64,000 bases of DNA from Sulfitobacter sp. 20_GPM-1509m. Its GTDB lineage: Bacteria > Pseudomonadota > Alphaproteobacteria > Rhodobacterales > Rhodobacteraceae. How positions within the stretch are numbered: the first letter of the stretch is position 1; each line of letters opens with the position of its first letter. Made by a program: the position numbers and the translations under genes. Where the stretch lies: positions 716,533-780,532 of the forward strand of contig NZ_JIBC01000004.1 of NCBI RefSeq assembly GCF_000620505.1. Reading direction: 5' to 3'. Below, piece after piece: positions 1-9,391 of this stretch. Below the pieces are notes generated by a model. It was not told where the DNA came from. It worked only from the letters and a program-made list of their open reading frames with translations, and made no database searches.

Positions 1-3000
1 GCATGCTGGCAGGGTCCAAGCAGTTCATGGACGCGCTGGATGGCGGACAATGGCAGTTCGGTGACTCGTCGGTTCCCGAGGCGTCGCCGACCTTCTTTGC
101 CGGCACTTTCGTGCGCCATCCGCTGGTGCTTGCCGCGATGGAAGCCACGATGGATCACATTGATGCGCATGGACCCGACCTGTGGGAACGGACCGCGGAT
201 TTGACCGCTGACACCGCCCGGCGGCTAAATGACATTCTCGAAGCACGCGGCCTTGGCCGAGTGGTCGAAAGCTATTCAAGCTGGTTGGTCCCGCAGGTTA
301 CCGATCTGGACCCGAACGCTGTGCTGCTTTACCCGCTGATGCGCATGGCCGGTGTGCATGTGCAGGTCGGCTATGCCTTTATCTTCACCACGGCGCACAC
401 GCAGCACGATGCCGACACTGTGGTCTCCGCGTTTGAAAACGCGGTCGACACGCTGCGTGCGGTCGGCATCCTTGGAAACGGCACATCGATGCCGGTTGCC
501 TTGCCCCCCGTGGCCAAGGCGCCTGCGCCAACCAAAGGCATTCCCCTCACCGAAGCCCAGCGCGAAATCTGGATGACGGCACAGCTGGGCCGGACTGCGT
601 CATGCTGTTTCAATGAAAGTGGCTCGCTGGAGCTCAGCGGACCGCTGGACCTGGATGCATTGCAAACGGCGCTGGATCAGGTGATTGCCCGCCATGACGG
701 GCTGCGCATGGTTTTTGCACGCAGCGGCGAAACCTTTGACATTCTCGATCCCTACACGCTGCCGCTGAAACTGCATGATCTGAGCGATGCAGACGATGCC
801 GCAGTTGAGACGCTGCTGGCCGAGGATGCTGCGACCGAAATCGACATTGTCGCAGGCCCACCGCTGCGCGCCTTTGTGGTGCGCCGGACTGCTGACAAAC
901 ATCTGCTTGTTCTCAATGCACATCACATTGTTTGCGACGGCTGGTCCTTTAACGTCATCGCTCAGGATCTGGCCGCATTTTACACCCAAGCCGTGAACGG
1001 CACGCCGGCCGATCTGCCTGATGCACCTTCGTTTGCGGTTTTCGCCAGGGAAAAGGCTGTGGCAGCATCCGCACCCGAAACGCTCGCATTCTGGCGCGAC
1101 CGGTTCAAGGATGTGCCGGATCTGCCCGAGCTGCCCACAGATCGCGCGCGCCCCGAGATCAAATCCTTTGCAGGTGCCACATGCACCGCGCTTATCTCCG
1201 GCGACGTGATGCGCGCAGCACGCAAGGCCGGTGCGGCGCAAGGCTGCACACTGTTCTCAACACTCTTTGCCGCATTGCATATCACTGTCGCCAGACTGAC
1301 CGGCTCCGACAACATCGTTCTCGGCGTGCCGACAGGCGGACAGGCCTTGCTGGAAAATCAGGCGATGGTCGGGCATTGCGTTAACTTCCTACCGATCCGC
1401 GTCGCGCAGGAACCGGACATGCAGACTTCGACCTTTTTGGCTCAGGTCGGCACGACGGTGATGGATGCCTTTGACAATCAGGATTACACCTATGGCACTC
1501 TGGTGCGTGATCTCGACATTCCAAGATCGCTCAACCGCCTGCCCCTGACCGAGATCCAGTTCAATCTGGAACGCCTGAGCGAAGGCCTCGAAATGGGCCC
1601 GCTAAAGGTCACCATGACCCCCAATGCCAAACGTGCGGTCAATTTCGATCTGTTTTTCAATGTGGTCGAACGCAAGGACGGGCTGCGGGTCGATGTAGAC
1701 TATAACACCGACGTCTTTGACGCCGATACGGTGATGCGCTGGGTTGGCCATCTTGAGACCGTGTTGGGCGAGCTTGCAGCCGACACCGCGCGCCCGCTGG
1801 CGCAGCTTCCGATCACCTCGCAGGATGAACAGGTCTGGCTGGCCGAGACGCTGAATGCCACGCAGGTGCCAGTCACAGGTGCGCAGACGGTGCATGCGCG
1901 TGTCTCGCAAGCTTGTGCCCGGCACGCAGACCGCGCCGCCGTTGAGGACAGCGAAGGGCAGCACAGCTATGCCAGCATCGCCGCCCGCAGCGATGCCATC
2001 GCGGCAGCGCTGCAAGCGCAGGGCGTCCGGAAAGGCGATCGAGTGGCCGTCGCGTTGCCCCGTTCAGCCGGATGCGTCGCAGCCTTGCTGGGCGTGATGA
2101 AAGCCGGGGCCGCTTACGTGCCCATCGACCAGACGCAGCCCGCCGACAGGCTGCGCATGATCCTGAAGACAGCCGACGTCAGCGCCATCTTGCATGACGG
2201 CTCCAAGACGCCTGACTGTGCCAGCGGGTTGGACCTTCCGGCACTTTCACTTGATACAATGCCGACAGCGGGTACGCCCGAACCGGTCGAAACGGACGGC
2301 GACACTGCGGCCTATGTCATGTTCACATCCGGCTCGACCGGCACACCAAAAGGGGTAGAGATCGGTCATGCTGCCGTCGTCAACCTTTTGGACACCATGG
2401 CGCGTGACACGAACTTTGGCGCCGAGAGCAGCCTGCTTGCGGTGACAACGATCATGTTCGACATCTCTGTTCTTGAGTTGTTTATGCCGCTGATCAGCGG
2501 CGGGCGCACAGTGATTGCTTCGCATGATGATGTTCTTGACGGCTTCCGGCTGGTCACACGGATCCAGCAGGGCGACATCAGCCACATGCAAGCCACGCCG
2601 ACCCTGTGGAGCATGATGCTGGAAGCCGGGTTTGAGCCGGTTGAGGGCCTGACCCTGCTGGCCGGCGGCGAACCGTTGGCACAGGATCTGGCGGACAAGT
2701 TGACAGCAGGTGGATCGACACTTTGGAACGTCTACGGCCCGACCGAGACAACCATATGGTCCGCTGCCGCGCACCTTGCCCCCGGCGACCCTGTCACCAT
2801 CGGCGGCCCCATCGCAAATACCGAAATGCATGTCTTGGGCCGCGACGACGTGCTGCTGCCAGTGGGCGCAGTCGGCGAGTTGAACATCGGCGGGATTGGC
2901 TTGGCGCATGGCTATTTCCAACAGCCCGATCTGACGCAGGCCGCCTTTCGCGACGTGACACTGCTGGGGCAGGCACGCAGGCTCTACAAGACCGGTGACA

Positions 3001-3677
3001 TGGCCCGTCGCCTGGCCGATGGCCGGATTGAAGTGCTGGGCCGCGCCGACGCGCAGGTGAAACTGCGCGGTTTCCGAATTGAGCTGGGCGAGATCGAAAG
3101 CAACCTGCGCGCCCTGCCAGAGGTGTCCGCCGCAGCAGTGGCACTGCGACCTTCGCCACGCGGAGGGGATCAGTTGGTGGGCTATGTTGTAAGCAAGACA
3201 GGGACCGAATTACAGGCCGAAACCCTCGCGCGTGCATTGGCCGACAAGGTTCCGGGCTATATGGTGCCGAGCGCCTGGGCGTTCCTGAGCAAACTGCCGT
3301 CGACGGCCAACGGCAAGCTGGACCGCCGCGCCCTGCCCGACCCCGACACAACCGCCGATGTGACCGCGCTTCATACCGCGCCCAACACCGAGACCGAGCG
3401 CAAGATCGCGCAGGTTTGGGAACAAGTGCTGGGGTTGAAAACCGTATCCACATCGCAAACGCTGTTTGCATTGGGGGCAGACAGCCTGACGGTGTTCCGC
3501 ATCGCGGCACGGTTGATGGATGCAGATGTGAACATCGAAGCGCGTCACTTGCTGGAGTATCCGTCGATTGCCCGACTGGCCGAGTTCGTCGATCAGCGCA
3601 TGGCACAAGGTGGCACGGAAGGTCCGAAAAAACCATCGCTGCGCGCCTATCGCAGAACCGCCGCGAACAGTGCCTGA
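1..3677 (+). CDS. Hybrid NRPS module, 3' part: aminotransferase-C-A-T (5' end outside window)
   Basis: This is the C-terminal part of a larger megasynthase; the frame is open at the left edge. Residues are numbered from the first in-window Met at position 3. Residues 1-160 resemble the end of a glutamate-1-semialdehyde-type (class III, PLP) aminotransferase domain, as found in PKS/NRPS hybrids that aminate a beta-keto acyl chain; the PLP lysine would lie upstream. A condensation domain follows, with an intact HHIVCDG (H307, H308, D312). The adenylation domain shows FTSGSTGTPKG, FDIS (D820), YGPTETT, YKTGD and NGKLDRR. The carrier domain has its phosphopantetheine serine at S1161 (GADSL). Reading the Stachelhaus positions by eye gives D-I-L-Q-L-G-V-I-W-K, one change from the glycine code I remember (DILQLGLIWK), so glycine is the inferred substrate. 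There is no terminal thioesterase, so the product must pass to another protein. The gene ends 16 bp from the convergent glycosidase gene. Confidence 0.93.
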   Translation, partial: MLAGSKQFMDALDGGQWQFGDSSVPEASPTFFAGTFVRHPLVLAAMEATMDHIDAHGPDLWERTADLTADTARRLNDILEARGLGRVVESYSSWLVPQVTDLDPNAVLLYPLMRMAGVHVQVGYAFIFTTAHTQHDADTVVSAFENAVDTLRAVGILGNGTSMPVALPPVAKAPAPTKGIPLTEAQREIWMTAQLGRTASCCFNESGSLELSGPLDLDALQTALDQVIARHDGLRMVFARSGETFDILDPYTLPLKLHDLSDADDAAVETLLAEDAATEIDIVAGPPLRAFVVRRTADKHLLVLNAHHIVCDGWSFNVIAQDLAAFYTQAVNGTPADLPDAPSFAVFAREKAVAASAPETLAFWRDRFKDVPDLPELPTDRARPEIKSFAGATCTALISGDVMRAARKAGAAQGCTLFSTLFAALHITVARLTGSDNIVLGVPTGGQALLENQAMVGHCVNFLPIRVAQEPDMQTSTFLAQVGTTVMDAFDNQDYTYGTLVRDLDIPRSLNRLPLTEIQFNLERLSEGLEMGPLKVTMTPNAKRAVNFDLFFNVVERKDGLRVDVDYNTDVFDADTVMRWVGHLETVLGELAADTARPLAQLPITSQDEQVWLAETLNATQVPVTGAQTVHARVSQACARHADRAAVEDSEGQHSYASIAARSDAIAAALQAQGVRKGDRVAVALPRSAGCVAALLGVMKAGAAYVPIDQTQPADRLRMILKTADVSAILHDGSKTPDCASGLDLPALSLDTMPTAGTPEPVETDGDTAAYVMFTSGSTGTPKGVEIGHAAVVNLLDTMARDTNFGAESSLLAVTTIMFDISVLELFMPLISGGRTVIASHDDVLDGFRLVTRIQQGDISHMQATPTLWSMMLEAGFEPVEGLTLLAGGEPLAQDLADKLTAGGSTLWNVYGPTETTIWSAAAHLAPGDPVTIGGPIANTEMHVLGRDDVLLPVGAVGELNIGGIGLAHGYFQQPDLTQAAFRDVTLLGQARRLYKTGDMARRLADGRIEVLGRADAQVKLRGFRIELGEIESNLRALPEVSAAAVALRPSPRGGDQLVGYVVSKTGTELQAETLARALADKVPGYMVPSAWAFLSKLPSTANGKLDRRALPDPDTTADVTALHTAPNTETERKIAQVWEQVLGLKTVSTSQTLFALGADSLTVFRIAARLMDADVNIEARHLLEYPSIARLAEFVDQRMAQGGTEGPKKPSLRAYRRTAANSA

Positions 3678-3693
3678 GGTCAAACCGGCCCGC

Positions 3694-5328
3694 TCAGTTT
3701 GACGCTGACGGGCCGATAACCCTTATACGTCGCTGCACGGCACCGGTGCCATCGGGCTCCGCCGGGGCGACTTCGAAATCAAGCGTGTCTCCGGCCGAAA
3801 GTGTCACGGTCATGTCGGTGATAACCAAACCGCTGCGCGTCAGCTTTTCCGCCATGATCTGAGTGCGATTGTGTAATATGCGCAACTGCGGTTCGTCGTC
3901 CTCGCCCGGAACCTGCCAGTTGGCTTCGATCCGGTAGGTGCCCGATGCAGAGGCCGTGAACCTTTCAACCGCCGCAAAGGGAACGCCAGCGAACCGGGCT
4001 GTCGTGACCCAGACATCCCCGATCTGAAGCGGTGACAAATCTGGCGCACCACGTGTGCTGGTCCAGTTTCCGTCCACGATTTCAAGCGGCGTCAGGCCAA
4101 CATCCGGGCGCAATGCATAATAGCTCCACGGGTGCTGGCCATATTCGTACATGTTGTCTGCGATCAGGACAGGTTGCGGGACACGAAAGGTCACCCCTTC
4201 GCCCCAGATGATGACCGGAGTGTCCGAAAGCGTGGTGACAGGGTCAATCTCGCGCCCCTGCGTGTCGAAAAAGCTGACCGCACCCTCGACAGAGAATGCG
4301 CCGCCACTGCCCCAAACCACATGCGCCTGTCCTGCGCCAAAGCGATAGATATGAACTGTCGGATTATTTCCCAGGCGCACCGGACGGCCCAGCGGAAGTA
4401 TCTTTTGCTGCAGGAATGAATATGCCGCTGCTGCAGGCTTCCGGTTCTGCCCCGACAGCGTCAGCAACCCCATGTTGGGCCACCATTCCTCGTCGCGCAG
4501 CGCGTACCAATAGGCTGACGTCACATCCGCGGCCGCCATCGCGCTGACCATCTTGAACATATAATCGGGCGCGGCTTGCGGATCATCGAACCAATGCCCG
4601 AATTCAGTCACCTCAATGGGTTTCTCGCCGCCAAACTCGCGCATCAGCGCCTTGAGGCGGTCCAGTTCTGCGCGCAATGTTTCGGGGTGGTCACGGTAAG
4701 GATGCACGGAAATTGCATCACACGACAGCAGGCCACCATAGCGGAAAAATGCACGATAATAGCCAATGGCCACCACGTTCAAACCGCTGCAACTGAACCG
4801 AGCGCCGGGATGATCTTCCTGCAGGCGCGCATCAACCGCCCGCGTGATGGCCGCAAAAAAGCGCGGCGGGTCTGCCGCGGCGGGCCCGCCAAAAAAGTCC
4901 TTCGAGTTCACTTCGTTGCCGATTTCGATCCGCACCTTGTCCACGCCGTAATGCGACAGGATTGCAGAGATAAATGCCGCAAACCCCGCGCGGCCTTCGT
5001 CGGTGTGCGGGGTCTCGCCAAGATCATAAAGCGGGTTCGTTTCATTGATCACCAGCAGCGGTCGAAAGCCGCGATCCAGCATGGGGCGCATATAGACATC
5101 TGCCGCCGAAAAATCATAGACGCCTTTTTCGCGCTCGACCCGCGCCCAGTCGATTTCGTCGCGCAACGCCATTGCGCTCAGGCTGTCGGCCTTGTCCAGC
5201 AGATCAATTGACCAGCCTTGTTTAAAGTGGGTCTGCGCGCCCAGTACGAAAGCATTGTCCTGCTGGCCGATGGCCGGGGCTGCCTGAAATGCGGCAAACG
5301 CTACGCCCTGTATCAACCAGCGGATCAT
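3694..5328 (-). CDS. Secreted glycoside hydrolase, clan GH-A-like TIM barrel
   Basis: The 544-aa protein starts with an apparent signal peptide (about residues 1-22, cleavage near AIGQ). It then has a TIM-barrel hydrolase domain with two carboxylates in typical clan GH-A settings: E139 in GNE (acid/base candidate) and E242 in VTEFGHW (nucleophile candidate). The C-terminal ~200 residues look like beta-rich accessory domains. The family is probably GH39/GH5-like, and the exact family is not certain. Its ATG overlaps the stop of the upstream gene by ATGA, so it is translationally coupled. The export signal and EPS surroundings suggest that it trims or turns over the polysaccharide in the periplasm or outside the cell. 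Confidence 0.8.
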   Translation of the reverse strand: MIRWLIQGVAFAAFQAAPAIGQQDNAFVLGAQTHFKQGWSIDLLDKADSLSAMALRDEIDWARVEREKGVYDFSAADVYMRPMLDRGFRPLLVINETNPLYDLGETPHTDEGRAGFAAFISAILSHYGVDKVRIEIGNEVNSKDFFGGPAAADPPRFFAAITRAVDARLQEDHPGARFSCSGLNVVAIGYYRAFFRYGGLLSCDAISVHPYRDHPETLRAELDRLKALMREFGGEKPIEVTEFGHWFDDPQAAPDYMFKMVSAMAAADVTSAYWYALRDEEWWPNMGLLTLSGQNRKPAAAAYSFLQQKILPLGRPVRLGNNPTVHIYRFGAGQAHVVWGSGGAFSVEGAVSFFDTQGREIDPVTTLSDTPVIIWGEGVTFRVPQPVLIADNMYEYGQHPWSYYALRPDVGLTPLEIVDGNWTSTRGAPDLSPLQIGDVWVTTARFAGVPFAAVERFTASASGTYRIEANWQVPGEDDEPQLRILHNRTQIMAEKLTRSGLVITDMTVTLSAGDTLDFEVAPAEPDGTGAVQRRIRVIGPSASN

Positions 5329-6884
5329 GATCCGCTCCAGTCAAAGACATATCGGTCATTCAGGACGCTGAGGTGATGAATGCCCCGGCTGCCAGGCAGA
5401 TCGTCGGGTGTCCACCGCCGCAGCAAAACCTCTTCAAAGCTTTTGTCATCCAGACGCCTGATCTCCATCAGGTTCAGCCCATAGCCGTAAACCCCGTAAC
5501 TGTTGTTTTGTGAGGGGCGAAAGAGCCGGCCGTTCTGAAGGATTGGCGCGCCTGCATTGCGCGCATGCTCCGCCCCGATGACCACCGGATTGCGCGGATG
5601 CGGCTTCAGCCCCGTCAGCGACGGACCGTCTACAGAAAAAAGGTACAGCTCGCTTGAGTGGTCCTGAAACGCAAAATGATCCGAAAGGTTGGTCAGCAAC
5701 CACCATTGCCCGTCTTCTGCATGCCATAGGATTGAATCGGCCAGATACATACCTTCGAATGCCGTTGCGTGCAGGGTCCAGCCGGTCGGGAAATCCGTAG
5801 CGCGCCAGACCTCAAGACGACGTGACTGTTGGGTTTCCGGCATCATGAATATCTCGTCACCATCCCGGAACACGAAGGGAAATGACAGGTGATAGGGGCA
5901 CGTCAACGCGGTGACAGGTGCGCCCAGTCCATCTTCCGTCAACCGAGCCGCCTCGATCCAGCCCGCGCCGTCATCCGCGTTCATTGCCTCATAGAACACC
6001 CAGGACGTGCCATCATGTTCAAAAAGAAACGGGTCCGCCATCGTATGATTGTGCGCAGGCAGGATCGCCGACGCAGCCAGATTCATATCGGTGACAGGGC
6101 CTGCGCCCGCAGCCAGTCGCCAGAACAACCGCCCCTTGCCACGGCGTGCCCGCATCCTGTGGTGTAGCTTGACCGCCGCGGCTTTGGCAAATGCCACCGC
6201 ATAGCCCAAGGCCTCAAGCAAAGTTGGCTGGACAGGCGCGGGGATCATGTCAGCCGAAGGTGGTGCACAAAGTTGTCCAGTGGCCAGATCATGCAGCGCC
6301 CGCAGGATCAGAAGCACCGATTTTTCCTCGACAAACGCGCCCGTCAACACCGCCCCGGGTTTCAGGTTATAAGACGCCGTACGCACCAAAACGTTGCCTG
6401 GCGCATGAACGGTCCTGGACAGGATTTCCACCGGCATCCGGGGGCTTGCGCGCTGTGTTACAGTTGCGGCGGGCCAAACTGCGGATGCAGCACCGGCAAA
6501 GCGCACAGACCATGAACCATGATGCGCAAGGTGCAACTGATCATCCGACAGATCCCGAGCGCCCAGAACGATGGCCAGGTCGGCGCTGTCACTGTCTTGT
6601 GGCGTCCCGCGTTGAGACAGTCCGGCCAAAATTGCGCGCGCGCCTGACGTGTCATAGCAGCGCAGCTGCCCCGCGACGAGCCGACGTTCAATTGAAAGGA
6701 TACCGCCAAGCAACGTGCCGCCTGGCCGGTCGGTGCGTGCGCCCTGCCCTGCCACCATACCGACAAGCGTGACAAGTGGATCGACAGCCAGTCGGTCCAA
6801 GAGCATTGCCTGCCAGTCAGCAATCGGATCGCTCGCGGCCCTGACAATCAGCACACGCAGCGGACGGTGCGGAACCCGATCCAT
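5325..6884 (-). CDS. Glycan-modifying protein with a GINT1-N-like beta-propeller C-terminus
   Basis: 519 aa. The N-terminal ~220 residues have a loose Rossmann/formyltransferase-like look (starting VLIVRAASD) without a motif I can assign firmly. The C-terminal ~300 residues (DPFLFEHDG, FYEAMN, SFPFVFRDGDEIFMMPE, LADSILW) match the repeated blades of the glucosamine inositolphosphorylceramide transferase 1 N-terminal-like fold, which is common in polysaccharide clusters. The activity is inferred to be transfer or modification of a sugar and is not established. The start ATG overlaps the stop of the NRPS-like gene upstream (TAATG), and the 3' end overlaps the glycosidase gene (ATGA). The three genes therefore form one tightly coupled operon. 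Confidence 0.7.
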   Translation of the reverse strand: MDRVPHRPLRVLIVRAASDPIADWQAMLLDRLAVDPLVTLVGMVAGQGARTDRPGGTLLGGILSIERRLVAGQLRCYDTSGARAILAGLSQRGTPQDSDSADLAIVLGARDLSDDQLHLAHHGSWSVRFAGAASAVWPAATVTQRASPRMPVEILSRTVHAPGNVLVRTASYNLKPGAVLTGAFVEEKSVLLILRALHDLATGQLCAPPSADMIPAPVQPTLLEALGYAVAFAKAAAVKLHHRMRARRGKGRLFWRLAAGAGPVTDMNLAASAILPAHNHTMADPFLFEHDGTSWVFYEAMNADDGAGWIEAARLTEDGLGAPVTALTCPYHLSFPFVFRDGDEIFMMPETQQSRRLEVWRATDFPTGWTLHATAFEGMYLADSILWHAEDGQWWLLTNLSDHFAFQDHSSELYLFSVDGPSLTGLKPHPRNPVVIGAEHARNAGAPILQNGRLFRPSQNNSYGVYGYGLNLMEIRRLDDKSFEEVLLRRWTPDDLPGSRGIHHLSVLNDRYVFDWSGS

Positions 6885-9391
6885 TAGCGGCTACGCTGTG
6901 CAGAAAGCCTTTTTACCTTTTCTTCCAGCACGCCGAACACGCGATCAAACCCGGACCGGGTCAGCGCATCGCCATGCCAGCCATTGACCGGGTATACCGC
7001 AACATCACGTGCCAGTTTGCCAGACCATCCCAACACTCCGTCACGCGGGACCAACCCTTGCGAGCTTGTGACAAACAGCGCGACCTCACCGTCGTAGGGC
7101 TTGAAAGAGTATCTGCGTGTCTGCGAGACGAGGCAATCAACGGTGGCATCCACCAGAACTTCGACGTCGCCCCTCTTTGCAAGCAGGCCAAGCCTGCGCA
7201 GGGTCCCGGCAACAAAGCTGTTTTGCGAAAATACGTCGCGCCACATGATGTCACCACGCGCCCGCAGACCAAGATAATAGCGCAGACGCCGCAACCTGAT
7301 ACGCCACCTGTCGCGCATCAACGCCATGCCCGAGAACGCCTTGACCGCACCGGGGGCCCACGTGTCGATCATCGCAACGCTTGCCACTTGCGATCCGTCG
7401 GCCCGCAAGGTCTGCGCCAGCCGCAGTGCCACGCGTCCGTCAACACAAAGCCCGCACAGCAACAGTGGCCTGTCACCATATCTGGCACGAACCACCTGTG
7501 TGGCCGCTGCAATCGCCGGATCGAACCCGCTTTCACGCAGCCTGGACAGTGCTGCCTTGTCCGGCACGCCCAGGTTGGCAACCGTGCAGTCGACCCCCAT
7601 TTCGCGGGCGAGGGCATGATACATAAAAGGCTGGTTCACGGTCAGAAGCACCGGCGCAAGGTCCGAGCCCGAGCGCAGTTCAATCAAATCCCAGATACCC
7701 GAGGGCGCCAAAGGTTTCGTCCGCTTTGCCTGCGCTGGCTTTTTTTCAGGTTGCAGCAATTCGCCAAGTCCGCCGAGCGTGGGCGCATTCAGAAAGGCGT
7801 AAAGACTGGGACGTGTCCCGAAAATCTGCCCGACACGCGCAAGCATGCGCAGGGCAAGAACCGAATGGCCCCCCAGATCAAAGAAATTCCCGTCGGGCGT
7901 GATCTGTTCCGGCGGCAGAACAAGGAGTTCTGCCCAAAGCGCACGGAGGTCTTCATGTCCATCAAAAGCCCCCCCGCTTTTTGTAGCGATGGGCGTGACG
8001 GGTTCCGGTTCCAGCACCCTGTGATCGCTGGACAGCAAAACCGCCGCGCCACGGGCGGGAATGTCGGACAGACGCGTATCAGGGGCTTCTGTGATCCGCG
8101 CAAAGACATCAACCAGCAGGTTCGAAAACACCTCGATCGACGCGGCATCGAACAGGTTCGAATTGTAGTCGATCATCAGACGCCAACCCGCGTTGCGGCC
8201 CACGATGTTAACACTCAGGTCATAAAGTGTGGCTGGCGAATGCGAAGGCACTGACACCAGTTCAATATCGCCATAGCTGCCCTCTTTCAAAAAGGCCTTT
8301 TGCAGATTGAACATGATAGACACCAACGGGATGCGAAGGGGGTCCCGCACTGGGTTGATCACCTGCACCAGCTTGTCGAACGGCAGCATCTGATGCGCCA
8401 ATGCGCCATTGACGATGTCGCGCGTCGCTTCTGCATGACGGCCCAGCGTCGCGGTTTCGTCCACGTCGAACCGCAGCACGAGCGGGTTGGTAAAGATACC
8501 GATCAGCGGTTCGAGATCAACGTCCATCCGCCCCGCCACCTGCACAGCAAAGCTGAGATCACGGGTGCCGGAGTATAACCCCAGTGCCGCGCTAAAGGCC
8601 GCTGTGCCCAACGCGAAAACCGATGTGCCCAGCGATTTGGCAGCAACGGCCAGACGATCCTCGAAATCGGCGGGCAAGGCACGGATGCAGGCGGCTGTCT
8701 TGACCTCTCCTGCGGTGCGCGGACGGTCGGCGGGCAATTCGAAGTAGGGCGCGCCGCGCAATGTTTCAGTCCAATAGGCCTCTTCTTCCGCCAATGCGCC
8801 ACTGTTCTCATAGTCCTGAAGCCATAGCGCATAATCGCCATATTGCAGGCACAGTTCCGGCAGCTCGGGTTCGACCCCACGTATCGTCGCGTCGAGGATC
8901 TGGCCCAGCTCGTGCCCCAGAACGCCGATCGAATAGCCGTCGAAGACGGCGTTATGCACCGCGATCAGCAGTTCGGCCCGGTCGGTCGATTTGCGTATCA
9001 TCACAACCCGCAGCAAGCAGGCAGTGCCCAGGTCAAAGGGCTGTTCGGCATGTTCGATTGCAATGGCGGTGATGCGATCCGCGCAAGATTTTTTATCCAG
9101 CGTCCGCACATCGACAAGATCAAGCTTGAAGTCGACGTGGTCGACGACCTCCTGGACCGGCTCACCGTCCAGCTCCGCAAAACGGGTGCGCAGGATTTCG
9201 TGACGGGCAATAATCCGGTTAAACGCGCTTTGGACCATCTCGCTGGTCGCGGGTCCGCGCAGTTCCCAGCGCACCGCCAGATTAAGGCCGCGGTTGCCCG
9301 GATGTATCTGCTCCATGAACCAGCAGCGTTTCTGGCCGATCGAGGTGGGAAATGTAGAAATAGCTTCGACTTCGGATAAATCTCTCATCAT
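6884..9391 (-). CDS. A-less NRPS protein: condensation - carrier - thioesterase, altered active sites
   Basis: 835 aa when started at 9391, where an AAAGGA Shine-Dalgarno (9398-9403) sits 6 nt upstream; an ATG at 9469 would add 26 residues without such a site. The domain order is condensation (about 10-435), carrier (FFDLGGHS, S510) and alpha/beta-hydrolase thioesterase (about 565-835). No adenylation domain is present. The HHxxxDG motif reads HNAVFDG (H146, N147, D151), so the histidine usually taken as catalytic is Asn. In the thioesterase the GxSxG nucleophile elbow reads GLCVDG with Cys649 in place of Ser; D (in MIDTW) and H (in NGWHGD) are still present as triad candidates. It may act in trans on the acyl chain carried by the module ending at 3677. 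It is the first gene of an operon with two glycan genes. Confidence 0.88.
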   Translation of the reverse strand: MMRDLSEVEAISTFPTSIGQKRCWFMEQIHPGNRGLNLAVRWELRGPATSEMVQSAFNRIIARHEILRTRFAELDGEPVQEVVDHVDFKLDLVDVRTLDKKSCADRITAIAIEHAEQPFDLGTACLLRVVMIRKSTDRAELLIAVHNAVFDGYSIGVLGHELGQILDATIRGVEPELPELCLQYGDYALWLQDYENSGALAEEEAYWTETLRGAPYFELPADRPRTAGEVKTAACIRALPADFEDRLAVAAKSLGTSVFALGTAAFSAALGLYSGTRDLSFAVQVAGRMDVDLEPLIGIFTNPLVLRFDVDETATLGRHAEATRDIVNGALAHQMLPFDKLVQVINPVRDPLRIPLVSIMFNLQKAFLKEGSYGDIELVSVPSHSPATLYDLSVNIVGRNAGWRLMIDYNSNLFDAASIEVFSNLLVDVFARITEAPDTRLSDIPARGAAVLLSSDHRVLEPEPVTPIATKSGGAFDGHEDLRALWAELLVLPPEQITPDGNFFDLGGHSVLALRMLARVGQIFGTRPSLYAFLNAPTLGGLGELLQPEKKPAQAKRTKPLAPSGIWDLIELRSGSDLAPVLLTVNQPFMYHALAREMGVDCTVANLGVPDKAALSRLRESGFDPAIAAATQVVRARYGDRPLLLCGLCVDGRVALRLAQTLRADGSQVASVAMIDTWAPGAVKAFSGMALMRDRWRIRLRRLRYYLGLRARGDIMWRDVFSQNSFVAGTLRRLGLLAKRGDVEVLVDATVDCLVSQTRRYSFKPYDGEVALFVTSSQGLVPRDGVLGWSGKLARDVAVYPVNGWHGDALTRSGFDRVFGVLEEKVKRLSAQRSR

